Origin: Petrolisthes cinctipes
Lineage: Eukaryota; Arthropoda; Malacostraca; Decapoda; Porcellanidae
Length of the DNA stretch: 64,000 nucleotides
Direction of reading: 5' to 3'
Assembly (NCBI GenBank): GCA_033782935.1
Contig: JAWQEG010000082.1
Coordinates: 2,232,001 to 2,296,000 of the forward strand
The notes under the pieces are model-generated. The model did not search any database, was not told the origin of the DNA, and was given only the letters and a program-made list of their open reading frames with translations. Positions 24,065 to 36,600 of the stretch are shown piece by piece. Positions within the stretch are counted from its first letter, which is position 1. Every line of letters starts with the position of its first letter. The position numbers and the translations under genes are program-made.

Positions 24065-26644
24065 GGCATGTACAGATCGCTTCTCGGACCCAAAAATAAC
24101 GAATTTTCGGGTGTTTTGAGCCTGAATTTGAGTTATAAACGGGTGCAGAAGATGCATACACATATTGACTTTGGGCACCTAAAATATCGATTTTCAGCTT
24201 GTTTTGACCTGTACCTGAGTAGGCATGTACAGATCGCTTCTGGGACCCCAAAATATCGAATTTTCGGGTGTTTGGAGCCTGAAATTGAGAAATAAACGGG
24301 TACAGAAGATGCATGCACATATCGACTTTTGGGCACAAAAAAGATCGATTTTCAGTATGTTTTGGGCCTGTATTTTTAAAATACTCCAACACGGAGTAGG
24401 CATGTACAGATAGCTTCTGGGACCCCAAAATATCAAATTTTCGGGTGTTTTGGGTCTGAATTTCAGATATCGACTTTGGGCACCTAAAATATCGATTTTT
24501 AGCATGTTTGGGCCTATATTTTGAAAATATTCTAGCACTGAGAAGGCATGTACAGATCGCTTCTGGGACCCCAAAATATCGAATTTTCGGGTGTTTTGAG
24601 CCTGAATTTGAGATATAAACGGGTACTGAAGATGCATGCACATATCGACTTTGGACACTTAAATTATCGATTTTTAGCATATTTTGAGATTATATTTTGA
24701 AAACATTCAAACACTGAGTTGGCATGTACAGATCGCTTCTTGGACCCAAAAATATCGAATTTCAAGGTGTTTTTAGGTTGAATTTGAGATATAAACGGGT
24801 GCAGAAGATGCATACACATTTTGACTCTGGGCACCTAAAATACTGATTTTCAGCACGTTTTCTCCTGTGTCTGAGTAGGCATGAACAGATCGCTTCTGGG
24901 ACCCCAAAATATCGAATTTTAGGGTGTTTGGAGCCTCAATTTGAGATATAAAAGGGTACAGAAGATGCATGCACATATCGACTTTTGGTCACCTAAAATA
25001 TCGATTTTGAGCATGTTTTGGGTCTCTATCTTGAAAAAATTCTAACTAGGAGTAGGCATGTACAGATCGCTTCTAGGACCCATAAATAACGAATTTTCGG
25101 GTGTTTTGAGCCTGAATTTCAGATATAAACGGGTACATAAGATGCATGCACATATCGACTTTGGACACTTAAAATATCGATTTTTAGCATGCTTTGAGCC
25201 TATATATTGAAAACATTCTAGCAATGAGTAGGCATGTACAGAGCACTTCAGGGACCCCAAAATATCGAATTTTCGGGTGGTTTGAGGTTGAATTTGGGAT
25301 ATAAACGGGTTCAGAAGATACATGCACATATCGACTTTTGGGCACCTTAATGATCGATTTTCAGTATGTTTTTGGCCTGTATTTTGAAAATACTCTAACA
25401 CGGAGTAGGCATGTACAGATCGCTTCTGGGACCCCAAAATATCGAATTTTCGGGTGTTTCGGGTCTGAATTTGATATATCGACTTTGGGCACCTAAAATA
25501 TCGATTTATAGCATGTTTTGGGCCTATATTTTAAAAATATTCTAGCACTGAGTAGGCATGTACAGATCGCTTCTGGGACCCCAAAATATCGAATTTTCGG
25601 GTGTTTTGAGCCTGAATTTGAGATGTAAACGGGTACTGAATATGCATGCACATATCGACTTTTGTGCACCTAAAATTTCGATTTTAAGCATGTTTTGGGT
25701 CTGTATCTTGAAAACATTCTAAATAGGAGTAGGAATGTACAGATCGCTTTTAGGACCCAAAAATAACAAATTTTCGGGTGTTTTGAGCCTGAATTTGATA
25801 TATAAACGGGTACAGAAGATGCATCCACATATCGACTTTGGACACTTAAAATATCGATTTTTAGCATGTTTTGAGCCTATATTTTGAAAACATTCTGGCA
25901 CTGAGTAGGCATGTATAGATCGCTTCTGGGACCCAAAAATATCGAATTTTCGGGTGTTTTGAGGATGATTTTGGGATATAAACGGGTGCAGAAGATGCAT
26001 ACACATATTGACTTTGGGCACCTAAAATATCGGTTTTCAGCTTTTTTTGTCCTGTATCTGAGTAGGCATGTACAGATCGCTTCTGGGACCCCAAAATATC
26101 GAATTTTCGGGAGTTTGGAGCCTGAATTTGAGATATAAACGGGTACAGAAGATGCATGCACATATAGACTTTTGGGCACATATAAGATCGATTTTTAGCA
26201 TTTTTTGGGCCTTTATTTTGAAAATATTCTAACACGGAGTAGGCATGTACAGATCGCCTCTGGGACTCCAAAATATCGAATTTTCGGGTGTTTTGGGCCT
26301 GAATTTCAGATATCGACTTTGGGCACCTAAAATATCGATTTTTAGCATGTTTTGGGACTATATTTTGAAAATATTCTTGCACTGAGTAGGTATGTACAGA
26401 TCGATTCTTGGACCCAAAAATAACGAATTTTCGGGTGTTTTGAGCCTGAATTTGAGATATAAACGGGTACAGAAGATGCATGCACATATCGACTTTGGAC
26501 TCTTAAAATATCGATTTTTAGCATGTTTTGAGCCTATATTTTGAAAACATTCTAGCACTGAGTAGGCATGTACAGATCGCTTCTGGGACCCCAAAATATC
26601 GAATTTTCGGGTGTTTGGAGCCTGAATTTGAGATAAAACGTTTA

Positions 26645-27502
26645 CAGAAGATGCATGCCTATATCGACTTTTGGGCACCTAAAAGATCGATTTTCAGTAT
26701 GTTTTGGGCCTGTATTTCGAAAATACTCTAACACGGAGTAGGCATGTACAGATCGCTTCTGGGACCCCAAAATATCGAATTTTCGGGTGTTTTGGGCCTG
26801 AATTTGAGATATCGACTTTGGGCACCTAAAATATCGATTTTTAGCATGTTTTGGGAGTATATTTTGAAAATATTCTAGCACTGAATAGGCATGTACAGAT
26901 CGCTTCTGGGACGCCAAAATATCGAATTTTCGGGTGTTTTGAGCCTTAATTTGAGATATAAACGGGTACTGAAGATGCATGCACATATCGACTTATGGGA
27001 ACCTAAAATATCGATTTTTAGCATGTTTTGGGTCTGTATCTTAAAAACATTCTAACTAGTAGTAGGCAAGTACTGATCGCTTCTAGGACCCTAAAATAGC
27101 GAATTTTCGGGTGTTTTGAGCCTGAATTTGAGATATAAACGGGTACTGAAGATGCAAGCACATATCGACTTTGGACACTTAAAATATCGATTTTTATCAT
27201 GTTTTGAGCCTATATTTTGAAAACATTCTAGCACTGAGTAGACATGTACAGATCGCTTCTGGGACCCCAAAATATCGAATTTTCGGGTGCTTGGAGCCTG
27301 AATTTGAGATAAAACGTGTACAGAAGATTCATGCCTATATCGACTTTTGGGCACCTAAAAGATCGATTTTCAGTATGTTTTGGGCCTGTATTTTGAAAAT
27401 ACTCTAACACGGAGTTGGCATGTACAGATTGCTTCTGGGACCCCAAAATATCGAATTTTCGGGTGTTTTGGGCCTGAATTTGAGATATCGACTTTGGGCA
27501 CC
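26645..27502. repeat. Block X, shared with the end of each 5,258-bp unit
   Basis: Matches 37931-38785 at offset 11,286, and therefore also about 43189-44043 and 48447-49304. Shared rare features are CATGCCTATATCGAC, CTAACTAGTAGTAGGCAAGTACTGATCG, ATAGCGAATTTT, TTTTTATCATG, and GATAAAACGTGTACAGAAGATTCATGCC. It marks the left end of the recently amplified domain. To its left the sequence no longer matches the later copies (AAAACGTTTACAG here, ATAAACGGGTACAG at 37922). Confidence 0.85.
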
Positions 27503-27564
27503 TAAAATATCGATTTTTAGCATGTTTTGGGCCTATATTTTGAAAATATTCTAGCACTGAGTAG
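27418..27564 (+). repeat. Representative monomer, short class S (147 bp)
   Basis: S reads GAGATATCGACTTTGGGCACC where full-length monomers have GAGATAT, then 25 further bases and a second ATAT, then CGAC. The missing 29 bp lie exactly between two ATAT copies, one of which is lost. The rest is full length: first half with TTTTGGGCCTGAATTTGAG, tail with GAAAATATTCTAGCACTGAGTAG. Length 147 bp recurs with very little variation across the window, in both the left and right domains. Confidence 0.92.
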
Positions 27565-27711
27565 GCATGTACAGATCGCTTCTGGGACCCCAAAATATCG
27601 AATTTTCGGGTGTTTTGTGCTTGAATTTAAGATATCGACTTTGGGCACCTGAAATATCGATATTTAGCATGTTTTGGGCCTATGTTTTGAAAATATTCTA
27701 GCAGTAAGTAG

Positions 27712-28548
27712 GCATGTACAGATCGCTTCTGGGACCCCAAAATATCGAATTTTCGGGTGTTTTTGAGCCTGAATTTGAGATATATACGGGTACTGAAGAT
27801 GCATGCACATATCGACTTTTGGGCACCTAAAATATCGATTTTTAGCATGTTCTGGGTCTGTATCTTGAAAACATTCTAACTAGGAGTAGGCATGTACAGA
27901 TCGCTTCCAGAAACCAAAAATAACAAATTTTCGGGTGTTTTGAGCCTGAATTTGAGATATAAACGGGTACAGAAAATGCATGCACATATCGACTTTGGAC
28001 ACTTAAAATATCGATTTTTAGCATGTTTTGAGCCTATATTTTGAAAACATTTTTAGCACTGAGTAGGTATATACAGATCGCTTCTGGGACCCAAAAATTT
28101 CGAATTTTCGGGTGTTTTGAGGTTGAATTTAGTATATAAACTGGTGCAGAAGATGCATACACATATTGACTTTGGTCACCTAAAATATCGGTTTTCAGCA
28201 TGTTTGTGGCCCGTATCTGAGTAGGCATGTACAGATCGCTTTTGGGACCCCAAAATATCAAATTTTCGGGTGTTTGGAGCCTGAATTTGAAATATAAACG
28301 GGTACAGAAGATGCATGCACATATCGACTTTTGGGCACTTAAAAGATCGATTTTCAGTATGTTTTGGGTCTGTATTTTGAAAATACTCTAACACGGAGTA
28401 GTCATGTACAGATCGCTTCTGGGACCCCAAAATATCAAATTTTCGGGTGTTTTGGGCCTGAATTTGAGATATCGACTTTGGACACTTAAAATATCGATTT
28501 TTAGCATGTTTTGAGCCTATATTTTGAAAACATTCTAGAACTGAGTAG
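27712..28548 (+). repeat. Second clear pentamer, Lc-La-M-Lb-S (837 bp)
   Basis: Monomers are Lc 27712-27889 (178 bp, one extra T), La 27890-28066, M 28067-28224, Lb 28225-28401 and S 28402-28548. It is the same cyclic order as the pentamer at 61.3 kb. It is preceded by two S-type monomers in a row (27418 and 27565), the second with the variant TTGTGCTTGAATTTAAG. A near-identical copy lies 21,802 bp to the right, at about 49.5-50.35 kb. Confidence 0.85.
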
Positions 28549-28871
28549 GTATGTACAGATCGCTTCTGGGACCCCAAAACATCGAGTTTTCGGGTGTTTT
28601 GAGCCTGAATTTGAGATATAAACAGGTACAGAAGATGCATGCACGTATCGACTTTTGGGCACCTAAAAGATCGATTTTCAGTATGTTTTGGTCCTGCATT
28701 TTGAAAATACTCTAACACGGAGTGGGCATGTACAGATCGCTTCTGGGACCCCAAAATATCGAATTTTCGGGTGTTTTGTGCTTGAATTTAAGATATCGAC
28801 TTTGGGCATATAAAATATCGATATTTAGCATGTTTTGGGCTATGTTTTGAAAATATTCTAGCGGTAAGTAG

Positions 28872-29048
28872 GCATGTACAGTTCGCTTCTGGGACCCCAA
28901 AATATCGAATTTTCGGGTATTTGGAGCCTGAATTTGAGATATAAACGGGTACAGAAGATGCATGCACATATCGACTTTTGGGCACCTAAAAGATCGATTT
29001 TCAGTATGTTTTGGGCCTGTATTTTGAAAATACTCTAACACGGAGTAG
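28872..29048 (+). repeat. Representative monomer, class Lb (177 bp)
   Basis: Class Lb has TTTGGAGCC rather than TTTTGAGCC in the first half, CACCTAAAAGATCGATTTTC in the second half, and a tail with GGGCCTGTATTTTGAAAATACTCTAACACGGAGTAG-type sequence. This copy is exactly 177 bp. Lb normally follows M (or E in the left domain) and precedes S. At 28958-28971 it contains the 14-base purine/pyrimidine alternation ATGCATGCACATAT. Confidence 0.9.
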
Positions 29049-30048
29049 GCATGTACAGATCGCTTCTGGGACCCCAAAACATCAAATTTTCGGTGTTTTG
29101 GGCCTGAATTTGAGATATCGACTTTCGGCACATAAAATATCGATTTTTAGCATGTTATGGGCCTATATTTTAAAAATATTCTAGCACTGAGTAGGCATGT
29201 ACAGATCGCTTCTGGGACCCCAAAATATCGAATTTTCGGGTGTTTTGAACATGAATTTTAGATATAAATGGGTACTGAAGATGCATGCACATTTCGACTT
29301 TTGGGAATCTAAAATATCGATTTTGAGCATGTTTTTCGTCTGTATCATAAAAACATTCTAACTAGGAGTAGGCATGTACAGATCGCTTCGAGGAACGAAA
29401 AATAACGAATTTTCGGGTGTTTTGAGCCTGAATTTGAGATATAAACGGGTACAGAAGATGCATGCACATATCGACTTTAGACACTTAAAATATCGATTTT
29501 AAGCATGTTTTGAGCCTATATTTTGAAAACATTCTAGCACTGAGTAGGCATGTACAGATCGCTTCTGGGACCCCAAAACATCTAGTTTTTGGGTGTTTTG
29601 AGCCTGAATTTGAGATATAAACAGGTACAGAAGATGCATGCACGTATCGACTTATGGGCACCTAAAAGATCGATTTTCAGTATGTTTTGGCCCTGCATTT
29701 TGAAAATACTCTAACACGAAGTGGACATGTACAGATCGCTTCTGGGACCCCAAAATATAGAATTTTCAGGGATTTTGTGCTTGAATTTAAGATATCGACT
29801 TTGGGCACCTAAAATATCTATATTTAGGTTGTTTTGGGCCTATGGTTTGAAATTTTTTTAGCAGTAAGTAGGCATGTACAGATCGCTTCTGGGACCCCAA
29901 AATAACGAATTTTCGGGTGTTTTGAGCGTGAATTTGAGATATAAACGGTAACTGAAGATGCATGCACATTTCGACTTTTGGGCATCTAAAATATCGATTT
30001 TGAGCATGTTTTTCGTCTGTATCTTAAAAACATTCTAATTAGGAGTAG

Positions 30049-30385
30049 GCATGTACAGATCGCTTCGAGGAACCAAAAATAACGAATTTTCGGGTGTTTT
30101 GAGCCTGAATTTGAGATATAAACGGGTACAGAAGATGCATGCACATATCGACTTTGGGCACCTAAAATATCGATTTTGAGCATGTTTTTTGTCTGCATCT
30201 TGAAAGCATTCTAACTATGATTGCTTCGAGGACCCAAAAATATCGAATTTTCGGGTGTTTTGAGCGTGAATTTGAGATATAAACGGGTACAAAAGATGCA
30301 TGCACATATCGACTTTGGGCACTTGAAATATCGATTTTTAGCATGTTTTTAACCTATATTTTGAAAATATTCTAGCACTGAGTAG
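30049..30385 (+). repeat. Fused monomer pair with lost boundary box
   Basis: Two monomers are joined near 30218 as CTAACTATGATTGCTTCGAGG. The expected CTAACTAGGAGTAGGCATGTACAGATCGCTTC-type sequence has lost about 16 bp, including the GCATGTAC box. The pair is 337 bp instead of about 353. The same lesion is present at about 51844 in block A copy 2, so it predates that duplication. Confidence 0.85.
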
Positions 30386-33300
30386 GCATGAACAGATCGC
30401 TTCTGGGACCCAAAAATATTGAATTTTCGGGTGTTTTGAGGTTGAATTTGGGTTATAAATGTGTGCAGAAGATGCATACACATATTGACTTTGGGCACCT
30501 AAAATATCGATTTTCAGCATATTTTGACCGGTATCTGAGTAGGCATGTACAGATCGCTTCTGGGACCCCAAAATATCGAATTTTCGGGTGTTTGGAGCCT
30601 GAATTTGAGATATAAACGGGTACAGAAGATGCATGCACATATCGACGTTTGGGCACCTATAAGATCGATTTTCAGTATGTTTTGGGCATGTATTTTGAAT
30701 ATACTCTAACACGGAGTAGGTATGTACAGATTGCTAATGGGACCCCAAAATATCGAATTTTCGGGTGTTTTGGGCCTGTATTTGAGATATCGACTTTGGG
30801 CTCCTAAAATATCGATTGTTAGCATGTTTTGGGCCTATGTTTTGAAAATATTCTAACACTGATTAGGCATGTACAGATCGCTTCTGGACCCCAAAATATC
30901 GAATTTTCGGGTGTTTATAGCCTGAATTTGAGATATAAACGGGTACAGAAGATGCATGCACATATCGAATTTTGGACACTTAAAATATCGATTTTAAGCA
31001 TGTTTTGAGATTATATTTTGAAAACATTCTAGCACTGAGTAGGCATGTACAGATCGCTTCTAGGACCCCAAAATATCGAATTTTCGGGTGTTTGGAGAAT
31101 GAACTTTGAGATATAAACGGGAACAGAAGATACATGCACATATCGACTTTTGGGCACCTAAAAGATCGATTTTAAGTATGTTTTGAGCCTGTATTTTAAA
31201 AATACTCTAACACGGAGTAGGCATGTACAGATCGCTTCTGGGAACCCAAAATATCGAATTTTCGGTGTTTTGAGCCTGAATTTGAGATATAAACGGTTAC
31301 TGAAGATGCATGCAAATTTCGACTTTTGGGGATCTAAAATATCGATTTTGAGCCTGTTTTTGGTGTGTATCATGAAAACATTCTAACTAGGAGTAGGCAT
31401 GTACAGTTCACTTTGAGGACCCCAAAAAAACGAATTTTCGGGTGTTTTGAGCCTGAATTTGAGATATAAACGGGTACAGAAGATGCATGCACATATCGAC
31501 TTTGGACACTTAAAATATCGATTTTTAGTATGTTTAAGCCTATATTTTGAAAACATTCTAACACTGAGTAGGCATGTACAGTTCGCTTCTGGGACCCAAA
31601 AATATCGAATTTTCGGGTGTTTTGAGGTTGAATTTGGTATATAAACGGGTGCAGAAGATGCATACACATATTGACTTTGGGCACCTAAAATATCGATTTT
31701 CAGCATGTTTTGGCCTGTATCTGAGTAGGCATGTACAGATCGCTTCTGGGACCCCAAAATAACGAATTTTCGGGTGTTTGAAGCCTGAATTTGAGATATA
31801 AACCGGTACAAAAGATGCATGCACATATCGACTTTTGGGCACCAATAAGATCGATTTTCAGTATGTTTTGGGCCTGTATTTTGAATATACTCTAACACGG
31901 AGTAGGTATGTACAGATTGCTAATGGGACCCCAAAATATCGAATTTTCGGGTGTTTTGGGCCTGTATTTGAGATATCGACTTTGGGCTCCTAAAATATCG
32001 ATTGTTAGCATGTTTTGGGCCTATGTTTTGAAAATATTCTAACACTGATTAGGCATGTACAGATCGCTTCTGGGACCCCAAAATATCTTATTTTCAGGTG
32101 TTTTGAGCCTGAATTTGAGATGTAAACGGGTACTGAAGAGGCATGCACATATAGACTTTTGGGCACCTAAAATATCGATTTTGAGCATGTTTTTTGTCTG
32201 TATCTTGAAAACATTCTAACTAGGAGTAGGCATGTACAGATCGCTTCGAGGACCCAATAATAACGAATTTTCGGGTGTTTTGGGCCTGAATTTGAGATAT
32301 AAACGGGTACAAAAGATGCATGCACATATCGACTTTGGACACTTAAAATATCGATTTTTAGCATGTTTTGAGCCTATATTTTGAACATATTTTACCACTG
32401 AGTAGGCATGAACAGATCGCTTCTGGGACCCAAAAATATTGAATTTTCGGGTGTTTTGAGGTTGAATTTGGGTTATAAACGGGTGCAGAAGATGAATACA
32501 CATATTGACTTTGGGCACCTAAAATATCGATTTTCAGCATGTTTTGGCCTCTATCTGAGCAGGCATGTAGAGATCGCTTCTGGGACCCCAAAATAACTAA
32601 TTTTCGGGTGTTTGGAGCCTGAATTTAATATATAAACGGGTACAGAAGATTCATGCACATATCGACTTTTGGACACCTAAAATATCGATTTTCAGTATGT
32701 TTTGGGCCTGTATTTTGAAAATACTCTAACACGGAGTAGGCATGTACAGATCGCTTCTAGGACCCAAAAATAACGAATTTTCGGGTGTTTTGAGCCAGAA
32801 TTTGAGATATAAACGGGTACAGAAGATGCATGCACATATCGACTTTGGACACTTAAAATATCGATTTTAAGCATGTTTTGAGCCTATATTTTGAAAACAT
32901 TCTAGCACTGAATAGGCATGTACAGATCGCTTCTGGGACCCCAAAATATTGAATTTTCGGGTGTTTTTAGCCTGAATTTGAGATATAAACGGGTACAGAA
33001 GATGCATGCACATATTGACTTTTGACACTTAAAATATCGATTTTAAGCATGTTTTAAGCCTATATTATAAAAACATTCTAGCACTAAGTAGGCATGTACA
33101 AATCGCTTCTGGGACCCCAAATTATCGATTTTTTGGGTGTTTGGAGCCAGAATTTGAGATATAAACGGGTACAGAAGATGCATGCACATACCGACATTGG
33201 ACACTTAAAATATCGATTTTTAGAATGTTTTGAGCCTATATATTTAAAACATTCTAGTACTGAGTAGGCATGTACAGATCGCTTCTGGGACCCCAAAATA

Positions 33301-33696
33301 TCGAATTTTCGGGTGTTTGGAGCCTGAATTTGAGATATAAACGGGTATAGAAGATGCATGCACATATCGACTTTTGGGCACCTAAAATATCGATTTTCAG
33401 TATGTTTTGGGCCTGTATTTTGAAAATACTCTAACACGGAGTAGGCATGTACAGATCGCTTCTGGGACCCCAAAATATCAAATTTTCGGGTGTTTTGGAC
33501 CTGAAATTGAAATATCGACTTTGGGCACCTAAAATATCGATTTTTAGCATGTTTTGGTCCTATATTTTGAAAATATTCTAGCACTCATTAGGCATGTACA
33601 GATTGCTTCTGCGACCCAAAAATATCGAATTTTCGGGTGTTTTGAGGTTGAATTTGGGATATAAACGGGTGCAGAAGATGCATACACATATTGACT

Positions 33697-36600
33697 TTGG
33701 GCACCTAAAACATCGGTTTTCAGCATGTTTTGGCCTGTATCTGAGTAGGCATGTACAGATCGCTTCTGGACCCCAAAATAACGAATTTTCGGGTGTTTAT
33801 AGCCTGAATTTGAGATATAAACGGGAACAGAAGATGCATGCATATATCGACTTTTGGGCACCTAAAAGATCGATTTTAAGTATGTTTTGGGCCTGTATTT
33901 TAAAAATACTCTAACACGGAGTAGGCATGTACAGATCGCTTCTGGGAACCCAAAATATCGAATTTTCAGTGTTTTAAGCCTGAATTTGAGATATAAACGG
34001 ATACTGAAGATGCATGCAAATTTCGACTTTTGGGGATCTAAAATATCGATTTTGAGCCTGTTTTTGGTGTGTATCATGAAAACATTCTAACTAGGAGTAG
34101 GCATGTACAGATCGCTTCTGGGACCCAAAAATATCGAATTTTCGGGTGTTTGGAGCCTGAATTTGAGATAAAAACGGGTACAAAAGATGCATGCACATAT
34201 CGACTTTTGGGCACCTATAAGATCGATTTTCAGTATGTTTTGGGCCTGTATTTTGAATATACTCTAACACGGAGTAGGCATGTACAGATCGCTAATGGGA
34301 CCCCTAAATATCGAATTTTCGGGTGTTTTGGGCCTGTATTTGAGATATCGACTTTGGGCACCAAAAATATCGATTGTTAGCATGTTTTCGGCCTATGTTT
34401 TGAAAATATTCTAACACTGATTAGGCATCTACAGATCGCTTCTGGGACCCCAAAATATCTTATTTTCAGGTTTTGAGCCTGAATTTGAGATATAAACGGG
34501 TACTGAAGAGGCATGCACATATCGACTTTTGGGCACCTAAAAGATCGATTTTCAGTATGTTTTGGGCCTGTATTTTGAAAATACTCTAACACGGAGTAGG
34601 CATGTACAGATCGCTTCTAGGACCCAAAAATAACGAATTTTTGGATGTTTTGAGCCTGAATTTGAGATATAAACGGGTACAGAAGATGCATGCACATATC
34701 GACTTTGGACTCTTAAAATATCGATTTTAAGCATGTTTTGAGCCTATATTTTGAAAACATTCTAGCACTGAGTAGGCATGTACAGATCGCTTCTGGGACC
34801 CCAAAATATTGAATTTTTGAGTGTTTTGAGACTGAATTTGAGATATAAACGGGTACAGAAGATGCATGCACATATTGACTTTAGACACTTAAAATATCGA
34901 TTTTAAGCATGTTTTGAGCCTATATTTTGAAAACATTCTAGCACTGAATAGGCATGTACAGATCGCTTCTGGGACCCCAAAATATTGAATTTTCGGGTGT
35001 TTTGAGCCTGAATTTGAGATATAAACGGGTACAGAAGATGCATGCACATATTGACTTTGGACACTTAAAATATCGATTTTAAGCATGTTTTAAGCCTATA
35101 TTTTAAAAACATTCTAGCACTGAGTAGGCATGTACAGATCGCTTCTAGGACCCCAAAATATCGATTTTTTGGGTGTTTGGAGCCTGAATTTGAGATATAA
35201 ACGTGTACAGACGATGAATGCATATATCGACTTTGGACACTTAAAATATCGATTTTTAGAATGTTTTGAGCCTATATATTTAAAACATTCAAGTACTGAG
35301 TAGGCATGTACAGATCACTTCTGGGACCCCAAAATATCGAATTTTCGGGTGTTTGGAGCCTGAATTTGAGATATAAACGGGTACAGAAGATGCATGCACA
35401 TATCGACTTTTGGGCACCTAAAATATCGATTTTCAGTATGTTTTCGGCATGTATTTTGAAAATACTCTAACACGGAGTAGGCATGTACAGATCGCTTCTG
35501 GTACCCCAAAATATCAAATTTTCGGGTGTTTTGGGCCTGAAATTGAGATATCGACTTTGGGCACCTATAATATCGATTTTTAGCATGTTTTGGGCCTATA
35601 TTTTGAATATATTCTAGCACTCAGTAGGCATGTACAAATCGCTTCTGGGACACAAAAATATCGAATTTTCGGGTGTTTTGAGGTTGAATTTGGGATATAA
35701 ACGGTTGCAGAAGAGGCATGCACATATCGACTTTTGGGCACCTAAAAGATCGATTTTTAGTATGTTTTCGGCCTGTATTTTGAATATATTCTAGCACTCA
35801 GTAGGCATGTACAAATCGCTTCTGGGACCCAAAAATATCGAATTTTCGGGTGTTTTGAGGTTGAATTTGGGATATAAACGGGTGCAGAAGATGCATACAC
35901 ATATTGACTTTGGGCACCTAAAACATCGGTTTTCAGCATGTTTTGGCCTGTATCTGAGTAGGCATGTACAGATCGCTTCTGGACCCCAAAATATTGAATT
36001 TTCGGGTGTTTATAGCCTGAATTTGAGATATAAACGTGTACAGAAGATGCATGCACATATCGAATTTTGGGCACCTAAAAGATCGATTTTCAGTATGTTT
36101 TCGGCCTGTATTTTGAAAATACTCTAGCACTGAGTAGGCATGTACAGATCGCTTCTGGGACGCCAAAATATCTAATTTTTGGATGTTTTGAGCCTGAATT
36201 TGAGATATAAACGGGTATTGAAGATGCATGCACATATCGACTTTTATGCACCTAAAATATCGATTTTGAGCATATTTTTTGTCTGTATCTTGAAAACATT
36301 CTAATTAGGAGTAGGCATATACAGATCGCTTCTAGGACCCAAAAAAAACGAATTTTCGGAGTTTTGAGCCTGAATTTGAGATATAAACGGGTACAGAAGA
36401 TGCATATACATATCGACTTTGGACTCTTAAAATATCAATTTTTAGCATGTTTTGAGCCTATATTTTGAAAATATTCTAGCACTAAGTAGGCATGTACAGA
36501 TTGCTTCTGTGACCCAAAAATATCGAATTTTCGGGTGTTTTTGAGGTTGAATTTGGGATATAAATGGATGCAGAAGATGCATATACATATTGACTTTGGG

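Larger units (their letters stand above)
20340..26644. repeat. Diverged pentamer array with M monomers
   Basis: No gene. Monomers M, Lb, S, Lc and La occur mostly in pentamer order but with more substitutions and indels than the flanking domains. Variants restricted to this stretch include CAGCACGTTTTCTCCTGTGTCTGAG (near 21322, 23185 and 24852) and GGGTCTCTATCTTG (near 21810, 23674 and 25020). Apart from the 1.86-kb duplication described separately I see no near-identical tandem copies here. Confidence 0.85.
27503..33911. repeat. Block A, copy 1 (6.4 kb)
   Basis: Recurs at 49305-55537 at offset 21,802, changing to 21,626 after about 29.38 kb because copy 2 lacks one 176-bp La monomer. Block A consists of pentamer-like monomers with many individual variants, including TTCCAGAAACC near 27907, ACATTTTTAGCAC near 28050, GGCATATAAAATATCG near 28806 and a deletion across a monomer boundary near 30218. 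No gene or foreign element is present. Confidence 0.88.

Noticed and set aside
24018..24680. Long stop-free reading frame on the minus strand (220 codons), and many shorter ones of 60-200 codons on both strands
   Set aside because: The frames repeat with the satellite period and consist of the same translated monomer. They stay open because 147 and 177 bp are multiples of three and the minus strand of the monomer has few stops. No promoter, start context or conserved domain is visible, and frames break wherever a 176-bp monomer shifts phase.
28990..29005. Near-palindrome around ATCGAT (TAAAATATCGATTTTTA and AAAAGATCGATTTT) as a binding site
   Set aside because: It is present in nearly every monomer and fits the AT-rich core shared by both 88-bp halves. 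No specific protein site can be claimed from sequence alone.
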